From Bacteroides luti (lineage in GTDB: Bacteria; Bacteroidota; Bacteroidia; Bacteroidales; Bacteroidaceae), in NCBI RefSeq assembly GCF_900128905.1, contig NZ_FQTV01000011.1, positions 62,001-126,000 of the forward strand: a stretch of 64,000 nucleotides of DNA. The letters run 5' to 3'. The notes below the pieces were generated by a model. It was not told the origin of the DNA. It saw only the letters and a program-made list of their open reading frames with translations, and ran no database searches. The translations under genes were made by a program, and so were the position numbers. This document shows, piece by piece, positions 58,558 to 64,000 of this stretch; within the stretch, counting starts at the first letter, position 1, and the number at the start of each line of letters is the position of its first letter.

Positions 58558-58630
58558 CACGGGAGGAGAGGCTCGAACTCCCGACACCCGGTTTTGGAGA
58601 CCGGTGCTCTACCAACTGAGCTACTCCCGT
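58558..58630 (-). tRNA. tRNA-Trp (CCA anticodon)
   Basis: Reading the - strand, the acceptor ACGGGAG/CTCCCGT, D arm GCTCAGTTGGTAGAGC, anticodon loop CTCCAAA with anticodon CCA, and T arm GGGAGTTCGAGCCTCTC are all present. The 3' CCA is not encoded. It is in the tuf-secE operon. Confidence 0.95.
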
Positions 58631-58633
58631 AAA

Positions 58634-58665
58634 TATCAGTTCTTGATATTACTCAAGAACTGATA
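58634..58665 (-). promoter_or_regulatory. Stem-loop between tuf and tRNA-Trp
   Basis: Perfect 13 bp arms TATCAGTTCTTGA and TCAAGAACTGATA with a 6 nt loop. No T run follows, so it is more likely an RNA-processing or partial termination site that separates tuf mRNA from the tRNA. Confidence 0.55.
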
Positions 58666-58675
58666 ATTTATTTTA

Positions 58676-59863
58676 TTAATCACAGATTTCTGTAATCTGA
58701 CCAGCACCTACTGTACGTCCACCTTCGCGGATAGCGAAACGAAGACCTAAGTTAAGAGCTACTGGGTAAATCAATTCTACATTGATTGTAACGTTATCAC
58801 CTGGCATAACCATGTCAGTTCCTTCTGGAAGAGTGATTTCACCTGTACAGTCTAATGTACGTAGGTAGAATTGAGGACGATATTTGTTGTGGAATGGAGT
58901 GTGACGACCACCTTCTTCTTTCTTCAAGATATAAACCTCAGCTTTGAATGAAGTGTGAGGAGTGATTTTTCCTGGATGGCAGATAACCATACCACGTTTG
59001 ATTGCTTCTTTTTCAATACCACGAAGTAGAAGACCTACATTGTCACCAGCTTGACCTTCATCAAGAATCTTACGGAACATTTCAACACCAGTTACAACTG
59101 ATTTCTTTCCTTCAGCACCAAGACCGATGATTTGAACTTCTTCACCTGTTTTGATAATACCTGCTTCGATACGACCTGTAGCAACTGTACCACGACCTGT
59201 GATAGAGAATACGTCTTCAACTGGCATCAAGAATGGTTTATCAACATCACGTGGAGGAAGTGGAATCCATGTATCAACAGCGTCCATTAATTCCATTACT
59301 TTATCTTCCCATTTTTCTACACCGTTAAGTGCACCTAGGGCAGAACCACGGATGATTGGAGTGTTGTCACCGTCGAATTCATAGAATGAAAGAAGTTCTC
59401 TCATTTCCATTTCAACAAGTTCTAACATTTCTTCGTCTTCAACCATATCGCATTTGTTCATGAAAACAACCAATTTAGGAACGTTTACCTGACGAGCTAA
59501 TAGGATGTGTTCACGAGTTTGAGGCATAGGACCATCAGTTGCAGCAACTACAATGATAGCACCATCCATTTGAGCAGCACCAGTTACCATGTTCTTTACG
59601 TAGTCGGCGTGTCCTGGACAGTCAACGTGTGCGTAGTGACGGTTAGCTGTTTGATACTCAACGTGTGAAGTATTAATAGTAATACCTCTTTCTTTTTCTT
59701 CAGGAGCGTTATCGATAGAATCGAATGAACGCAATTCAGAAAGACCTTTTTTTGCCAACACTGTTGTGATAGCAGCTGTTAAAGTCGTTTTACCGTGGTC
59801 TACGTGACCAATAGTACCAATGTTAACGTGCGGTTTGGTACGTTCAAATTTCTCTTTAGCCAT
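58676..59863 (-). CDS. tuf: Elongation factor Tu
   Basis: A 395 aa translational GTPase. The G motifs are GHVDHGKTT (P loop), [12 protein letters not shown], and NKCDMVED. The sequence is very close to Bacteroides EF-Tu as I remember it, supporting the genus-level assignment. It is transcribed from a tRNA-containing operon, downstream of four tRNA genes. Confidence 0.99.
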   Translation of the reverse strand: MAKEKFERTKPHVNIGTIGHVDHGKTTLTAAITTVLAKKGLSELRSFDSIDNAPEEKERGITINTSHVEYQTANRHYAHVDCPGHADYVKNMVTGAAQMDGAIIVVAATDGPMPQTREHILLARQVNVPKLVVFMNKCDMVEDEEMLELVEMEMRELLSFYEFDGDNTPIIRGSALGALNGVEKWEDKVMELMDAVDTWIPLPPRDVDKPFLMPVEDVFSITGRGTVATGRIEAGIIKTGEEVQIIGLGAEGKKSVVTGVEMFRKILDEGQAGDNVGLLLRGIEKEAIKRGMVICHPGKITPHTSFKAEVYILKKEEGGRHTPFHNKYRPQFYLRTLDCTGEITLPEGTDMVMPGDNVTINVELIYPVALNLGLRFAIREGGRTVGAGQITEICD

Positions 59864-59913
59864 AGCTTTACTTGTTATTTATTTGATTAATAATCAGCAT
59901 TTACATTATTATG

Positions 59914-59985
59914 AGCTGTTGACGGGAGTTGAACCCGTGACCTCTTCCTTACCAAGGAAGTGCTCTGCCACTGAGCTACAACAGC
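59914..59985 (-). tRNA. tRNA-Thr (GGT anticodon)
   Basis: On the - strand: acceptor GCTGTTG/CAACAGC, D arm GCTCAGTGGCAGAGC, anticodon stem CTTCC/GGAAG around TTGGTAA (GGT), T arm CGGGTTCAACTCCCG. Nearest tRNA to tuf. Confidence 0.95.
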
Positions 59986-59994
59986 AAGAATGAG

Positions 59995-60067
59995 AGCGGA
60001 AGACGGGACTCAAACCCGCGACCCTCAGCTTGGAAGGCTAATGCTCTATCAACTGAGCTACTTCCGC
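59995..60067 (-). tRNA. tRNA-Gly (TCC anticodon)
   Basis: On the - strand: acceptor GCGGAAG/CTTCCGC, anticodon loop CTTCCAA with TCC, T arm GCGGGTTTGAGTCCCGT. It is 9 bases from tRNA-Thr(GGT). Confidence 0.95.
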
Positions 60068-60097
60068 ATTCTTGCCAAAGCATTTGCTTTGTCTTTG

Positions 60098-60180
60098 TGG
60101 GCAAAGATGGATTCGAACCACCGAAGTCGAAAGACAGCAGATTTACAGTCTGCCCCATTTGGCCACTCTGGTATTTGCCC
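60098..60180 (-). tRNA. tRNA-Tyr (GTA anticodon)
   Basis: On the - strand: acceptor GGGCAAA/TTTGCCC, anticodon loop TGTAAAT with GTA, a long variable arm (83 nt in total), and T arm GGTGGTTCGAATCCATC, as expected of a class II tRNA. Confidence 0.95.
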
Positions 60181-60191
60181 TAAAAATTTTG

Positions 60192-60265
60192 AGCCTCTTG
60201 TCGGATTCGAACCAACGACCCCGAGATTACAAATCACGTGCTCTGGCCAACTGAGCTAAAGAGGC
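60192..60265 (-). tRNA. tRNA-Thr (TGT anticodon)
   Basis: On the - strand: acceptor GCCTCTT/AAGAGGC, anticodon loop TTTGTAA with TGT, T arm GTTGGTTCGAATCCGAC. First of the four tRNAs and closest to the promoter at 60315. One mismatch is seen in the anticodon stem. Confidence 0.93.
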
Positions 60266-60314
60266 GGGTATCTTAAAAATGCAACCGTTACGTTTAATCT
60301 AAGCGAAACGGCTG

Positions 60315-60345
60315 CAAATTTAGTTATTTATTTTATAACCGCAAA
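60315..60345 (-). promoter_or_regulatory. Consensus promoter for the tRNA-tuf-secE operon
   Basis: On the - strand, TTTG (60345-60342), a 19-base spacer, and TAAATTTG (60322-60315). It lies just downstream of the hpf stop codon and about 45 bases before tRNA-Thr(TGT). Confidence 0.75.
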
Positions 60346-60361
60346 GTTATTTGGTTTTTTT

Positions 60362-60661
60362 TTATTTGTTCTGTTGTTTTTCCTTGTGTTTCAACAATTG
60401 TTTTGATAGTGCGTCTAATCCTTCATCAATAGACTCTTCAAATGTATCGTTTACTTTGCTTGCATAGAACTCATTGTTCGGTATAATTATCTTTATTCCG
60501 GCTTCTTTGTTCTTTACTGATTCAGGTTTAACAACCTTTAATGACACCTCCACTACTTTTATATCATCGTAAAGTCTCTCTAACTTTGTTACTTTCTTTT
60601 GGATGAAAGATTGTAATTGCTCTGAAGCATCAAAGTGAATAGATTGAATTCTAATTTCCAT
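60362..60661 (-). CDS. hpf: Ribosome hibernation promoting factor (HPF/RaiA family)
   Basis: A 99 aa short HPF-type protein. EIRIQSIHFDASEQLQSFIQ and the basic block KKVTKLERLYDDIKVVEVSL belong to this family, and the GLDALSKQLLKHKEKQQNK tail is basic. It binds the 30S subunit in stationary phase. It is downstream of xerC by 14 nt and precedes the tRNA operon promoter. Confidence 0.95.
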   Translation of the reverse strand: MEIRIQSIHFDASEQLQSFIQKKVTKLERLYDDIKVVEVSLKVVKPESVKNKEAGIKIIIPNNEFYASKVNDTFEESIDEGLDALSKQLLKHKEKQQNK

Positions 60662-60675
60662 ACATACCTCCTTTT

Positions 60676-61557
60676 TTATGCTCTAGGATGAGCTAGTTTA
60701 TAGATGTTCTTTAACTCCTCAAATGTTGTGTGCGTGTAGACTTCCGTTGCCGCGAGGCTTGTATGTCCAAGAATCTCCTTTATTGCATTAAGATTCGCTT
60801 CGTTGTTTAACATTGCTGTAGCAAATGTGTGTCTTAACACATGTGGGCTTTTCTTTTTTAGCGTTACAACTTTTGATAATTGTCGTTTTACTAACCTTTC
60901 AACTAATGCATTGTAAAGTCGTTCTCCGTTTTCTTTTATAAAAAAGGCTTCCGATTTTACTGTTATAGTCTCATTTCGTACACTGATATATCTTAGCATA
61001 GACTCTTTCAGTTCGTCTCCGAATGGAATTAGTCTTTCTTTGTTTCTCTTTCCCTTAACTTTAATGAGTGAATCTTCAAAGTTTATATCTTTATTGTCTA
61101 GTCCTATTAATTCTGAGAGCCTAATGCCAGTGGCGTAAAACATCTCAATAATCATTTGGTCTCTAATTTCAATAAATCCTTCTTTGAAATTGGTTTCTTC
61201 AAGAATCTTGTTTATCTCTTTCTCTTTTAAGAATATAGGGAGTGGTTTTTTCTTTTTGGGTCCATTGATTTTTCTTGTTGGATCCTTGATTATCTCCTGT
61301 TTTAATAAAAGAAACTTATAAAAAGATCTCAATGAACTCAACTTTCGGTTCACTGATGAAGTTGTGTATCCTTTTTTTGTCAGATCAATAATCCACTGAC
61401 GAATAATGTCAGCATCAACTTCAGTTAATGTTAACTCCTCACTATCGTTTTTTATATATTCTTCAAGTTGTATTAAATCTACTCTATAACTGTTAATAGT
61501 TTTTTCTGAGTAGTTCTTTTCATATTGAAGAAAATTTAGAAAAGAGTCAATCAGCAT
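60676..61557 (-). CDS. xerC: Tyrosine recombinase XerC-like
   Basis: A 293 aa tyrosine recombinase with an N-terminal SAM-like DNA-binding domain (FLQYEKNYSEKTINSYRVDL) and a C-terminal catalytic domain. Catalytic residues are visible: Arg in FYATGIRLSELIGL, HVLRHTFATAML (His-x-x-Arg), LGHTSLAATEVYTH (His and Tyr). It is inside the rpsU-xerC-hpf housekeeping cluster, so chromosome dimer resolution (XerCD) is more likely than a mobile-element integrase. XerC versus XerD cannot be told from this window. Confidence 0.88.
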   Translation of the reverse strand: MLIDSFLNFLQYEKNYSEKTINSYRVDLIQLEEYIKNDSEELTLTEVDADIIRQWIIDLTKKGYTTSSVNRKLSSLRSFYKFLLLKQEIIKDPTRKINGPKKKKPLPIFLKEKEINKILEETNFKEGFIEIRDQMIIEMFYATGIRLSELIGLDNKDINFEDSLIKVKGKRNKERLIPFGDELKESMLRYISVRNETITVKSEAFFIKENGERLYNALVERLVKRQLSKVVTLKKKSPHVLRHTFATAMLNNEANLNAIKEILGHTSLAATEVYTHTTFEELKNIYKLAHPRA

Positions 61558-61632
61558 ATGAATCGTTGCGTTAATAATTCTGCAACGAATGTATGAAAAA
61601 GAATTTAATAATTCAAGAGAAATGATGAATTA

Positions 61633-61824
61633 TTATTCTTCTACTTGCTGAAGTTTTTGAACATAAACAGCGCGTTCTTTCTTAAACCTTTTAGTTACAG
61701 ATGGTTTGTCAAACTGTTGTCTGCTTCTTAATTCTTTAACTACTCCGGTTTTTTCGAACTTTCTTTTGAATTTCTTCAGCGCTTTTTCGATGTTTTCGCC
61801 TTCTTTTACAGGTACTACTATCAT
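61633..61824 (-). CDS. rpsU: 30S ribosomal protein S21
   Basis: A 63 aa basic protein. IVVPVKEGENIEKALKKFKR is the S21 start, followed by a basic helix (KRKFEKTGVVKELRSRQQF). It is first in the rpsU-xerC-hpf cluster and has a consensus promoter 53 bases upstream. Confidence 0.96.
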   Translation of the reverse strand: MIVVPVKEGENIEKALKKFKRKFEKTGVVKELRSRQQFDKPSVTKRFKKERAVYVQKLQQVEE

Positions 61825-61876
61825 TTTATTAATATTAAATATGTTGATTTATAATTTCTTCAGTCAAAATGCGCGG

Positions 61877-61907
61877 CAAAATTACACATACTTTCTTTAT
61901 TCACAAA
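61877..61907 (-). promoter_or_regulatory. Consensus promoter of rpsU
   Basis: On the - strand, TTTG (61907-61904), a 19-base spacer and TAATTTTG (61884-61877). Confidence 0.75.
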
Positions 61908-62041
61908 ACTTTCGACTAATAATTATTCTAAAAAGTAGAAACAAATTTCTTTTTTAAGATGATATTCCTATCTGCTTGAAACTCTTTATCTTTATTAGCA
62001 AAACATACACTCTTATAAATTTATATAATAAAAAGAATACT

Positions 62042-62049
62042 TATCTTTG
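62042..62049 (+). promoter_or_regulatory. -7 promoter element of the aminopeptidase P gene
   Basis: TATCTTTG, 29 bases before the ATG at 62078. It supports 62078 as the start, since the upstream in-frame start at 61976 precedes this promoter. Confidence 0.5.
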
Positions 62050-62077
62050 CTATTATTGTAAAATTAAAAATGTAATT

Positions 62078-63859
62078 ATGAGACAGAACATAGTTAGTCG
62101 TATTGATTCTTTAAGAAAACTGCTTTCAGAAAAGGGTCTTTCTGCATTTATTATTCCAAGTACAGATCCTCATCTTAGTGAATACGTTGCTTCTCATTGG
62201 AAATCACGTGAATGGATTTCTGGTTTTACCGGTTCGGCGGGTACTGTTGTAGTAACACTAGATAAAGCTGGTCTTTGGACTGATTCTCGTTATTTCCTTC
62301 AAGCTGCAGAGCAATTGGAAAATTCTGGCATTACTCTTTTTAAGGACGGTTTACCTGAGACTCCATCTATTACAAACTGGCTTGCTAGCGAACTCAAAGA
62401 TGGTGAATCTTTGGGTATTGACGGTAAGATGTTTTCTGTTATAGATGTTGAAGATATGAAAAATAGTTTTTTAAAGAGAAATATATCAGTCGATACATCT
62501 TTAGATCCTTTTGATTTAATTTGGGAAAACAGACCTGCTATGCCTCAGGATCCAGCTTTTATTTATGAAACAAAATATGCTGGAGTTGCAAGTTTGGATA
62601 AGATTACTCAAGTTCGCGAGAAGATGAAAAATGCAGGTGTTGAAAGTTTACTTGTATCAACACTTGATGAAATTGCATGGATGTTAAATCTTCGAGGTAA
62701 TGATGTGAAATGTAATCCTGTTGTTATTAGTTATTTGCTTATTACAAAATATCATTGCGACTTCTTTATTGCTCCGGAGAAACTTACAGATGAAGTGAAG
62801 GAATATCTTCTCTCTCAAAAAGTAACGATTAAGAATTATAGTGAAATAAATTCTGTTTTATCGCAACTTGATGTAACAACCTTATTAATTAATCCTGCAA
62901 AAACAAACTTTGATGCATTCTCGGCTGTTAATCCTTTATGTAAAATTGTTCGTGGTAATTCTCCTATAGCTCTATTGAAGGCTGTAAGAAATGAACAGGA
63001 AATTATAGGAATACATGCGGCAATGATTCGTGATGGTGTGGCTTTGGTTAAGTTTCTTCGTTGGCTTGAAATAGCTGTTCCTGCAGGAAGCGAAACAGAA
63101 TTAAGTATAGATGAAAAACTCCATGAATTCCGCGCTGCTCAGGATTTGTATATGGGAGAAAGTTTTGATACCATTGCAGGGTATAAGGAACATGGAGCCA
63201 TTGTTCACTATTCTGCTACACCCGAGAGCTCATCTATATTGAAGCCTGAAGGCTTTTTATTGCTTGACTCAGGTGCACAGTATTTAGATGGAACGACCGA
63301 TATAACACGAACAATTGCCTTGGGACGTCTAACAGAAGAAGAAAAGATTGATTATACTTTGGTGCTTAAAGGTCATATAGCTATTGCTACATGTAAGTTC
63401 CCATACGGAACCCGTGGGGCGCAGATTGATGTTTTGGCTCGTCTTGCTTTATGGCAGAGAGGAATGAACTATTTGCATGGTACTGGTCATGGTGTTGGAC
63501 ATTTTTTAAGTGTTCATGAAGGACCGCAAAGTATTCGTTTGAACGATGTTCCGGTTTTATTATTACCTGGAATGTTGACTTCTAATGAGCCGGGTATATA
63601 TAAGGGGGGGCGTCATGGTATTCGCATAGAGAATTTAACCTTGGTTCGAAGAGATGTTGAGACTGAGTTTGGCGAATTCTATCGTTTCGAGACAGTGACA
63701 CTATGTCCTATTTGTACAGAGGGCATAATAAAAACTCTGCTTTCTGATGCTGAAATTAATTGGTTAAATGATTATCATCAGTTAGTTTTTGATAGACTTA
63801 GCCCTTATCTTTCTGAGGAGGAATCTTTGTGGTTGAGAACTAAAACTATAGCGATTTAA
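62078..63859 (+). CDS. pepP: Xaa-Pro aminopeptidase (aminopeptidase P, M24B)
   Basis: A 593 aa cytoplasmic metallopeptidase that removes N-terminal residues before proline. It has two creatinase-like N-terminal domains (SAFIIPSTDPHLSEYVA) and a C-terminal pita-bread domain with metal ligands in GTTDITRTIALG, GTGHGVGHFLSVHEGPQ, and NEPGIYKGGRHGIRIENL, plus a final Glu in YRFETVTLCPI. The length matches the long three-domain aminopeptidase P. The start at 62078 follows its promoter. Confidence 0.94.
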   Translation: MRQNIVSRIDSLRKLLSEKGLSAFIIPSTDPHLSEYVASHWKSREWISGFTGSAGTVVVTLDKAGLWTDSRYFLQAAEQLENSGITLFKDGLPETPSITNWLASELKDGESLGIDGKMFSVIDVEDMKNSFLKRNISVDTSLDPFDLIWENRPAMPQDPAFIYETKYAGVASLDKITQVREKMKNAGVESLLVSTLDEIAWMLNLRGNDVKCNPVVISYLLITKYHCDFFIAPEKLTDEVKEYLLSQKVTIKNYSEINSVLSQLDVTTLLINPAKTNFDAFSAVNPLCKIVRGNSPIALLKAVRNEQEIIGIHAAMIRDGVALVKFLRWLEIAVPAGSETELSIDEKLHEFRAAQDLYMGESFDTIAGYKEHGAIVHYSATPESSSILKPEGFLLLDSGAQYLDGTTDITRTIALGRLTEEEKIDYTLVLKGHIAIATCKFPYGTRGAQIDVLARLALWQRGMNYLHGTGHGVGHFLSVHEGPQSIRLNDVPVLLLPGMLTSNEPGIYKGGRHGIRIENLTLVRRDVETEFGEFYRFETVTLCPICTEGIIKTLLSDAEINWLNDYHQLVFDRLSPYLSEEESLWLRTKTIAI

Positions 63860-63901
63860 TTCTTTACTACATTATAGTATAATATAAACATATAAAATAA
63901 A

Positions 63902-64000
63902 ATGGCATTAATAAAATCAGTGCGCGGATTTACGCCGGAGTTTGGTGAGAATTGTTTCTTGGCAGATAATGCAACTATTATTGGTGATGTTAAAATGGGA
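63902..64000 (+). CDS. Gamma-class carbonic anhydrase family protein, 5' part only
   Basis: Begins ATG 63902 and runs off the window after 33 residues. ALIKSVRGFTPEFGENCFLA is followed by DNATIIGDVKMG, the opening of the left-handed beta-helix hexapeptide repeats of YrdA/PaaY-type proteins. Catalytic histidines lie beyond the window end, so activity cannot be judged. It is 42 bases after pepP, in the same direction. Confidence 0.8.
   Translation, partial: MALIKSVRGFTPEFGENCFLADNATIIGDVKMG

Noticed and set aside
58544..58615. Upstream start of secE
   Set aside because: It would translate through the tRNA-Trp gene; the ATG at 58543 gives the normal SecE N terminus.
60072..60254. Frames of 60-89 aa over the tRNA cluster
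   Set aside because: The text (for example RWIRTTEVERQQIYS) is the typical false translation of tRNA genes.
60676..61557. Tyrosine recombinase as integrase of a mobile element
   Set aside because: It sits in the conserved rpsU-xerC-hpf housekeeping cluster, without att-like repeats or cargo genes.

Overview
The window looks like a chromosomal segment of a Bacteroides-type bacterium (phylum Bacteroidota). The evidence is the EF-Tu, RpoB (1270 aa) and RpoC (1428 aa) sequences, a fumarate reductase operon in the order cytochrome b, flavoprotein, iron-sulfur subunit, and many promoters with the Bacteroidota -7 element TAnnTTTG, several of which have a -33 TTG or TTTG 19 to 20 bases upstream. The DNA is AT-rich with short intergenic gaps, and there is no insertion sequence, prophage or CRISPR array.

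Region 1 (1 to about 20.7 kb, + strand) is a rhamnogalacturonan and L-rhamnose locus. It holds a secreted esterase fused to a GH105 hydrolase, a GH106 alpha-L-rhamnosidase, a GH28 pectinase, the rhamnose catabolic genes rhaB-rhaA-rhaT-rhaD, a second GH105 enzyme, an AraC-type activator (probable RhaR), and two large secreted proteins of unassigned activity, one with a six-hairpin fold and one with DUF4450. The enzymes would trim rhamnose and unsaturated galacturonate from pectin fragments, RhaT would import the rhamnose, and RhaA, RhaB and RhaD would convert it to DHAP and lactaldehyde. No SusC/SusD pair is present, and no lactaldehyde reductase gene lies here.

Region 2 (21 to 29 kb) carries a methyltransferase, a cobalamin adenosyltransferase, a small DUF2795 protein, and a complete type IX secretion core (porP-gldK-gldL-gldM-gldN) ending at a strong two-way terminator. 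Region 3 (29 to 42 kb) is mixed housekeeping: a PPOX-family flavoprotein and a lipocalin, RNase R, an epimerase/PAP2 pair, a TonB receptor with a PepSY membrane protein (probable iron uptake), DusB, a U32 protein, a thioesterase and DprA. Region 4 (42 to 47 kb) is fumarate reductase plus a PAP2 phosphatase.

Region 5 (47 to 62 kb, - strand) is the classic rpsU-xerC-hpf-[tRNA-Thr, Tyr, Gly, Thr]-tuf-tRNA-Trp-secE-nusG-rplKAJL-rpoBC cluster. The last genes (+ strand) are an aminopeptidase P and a gamma-carbonic anhydrase cut by the window end.

The least expected signals lie outside the genes. One is a candidate free-standing small RNA (about 65 nt, - strand) between dprA and frdB, with a full Bacteroidota promoter and a hairpin followed by eight U. 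The other is a TGTACA-rich palindromic repeat present in two copies 20 kb apart that share an exact 34-base half.
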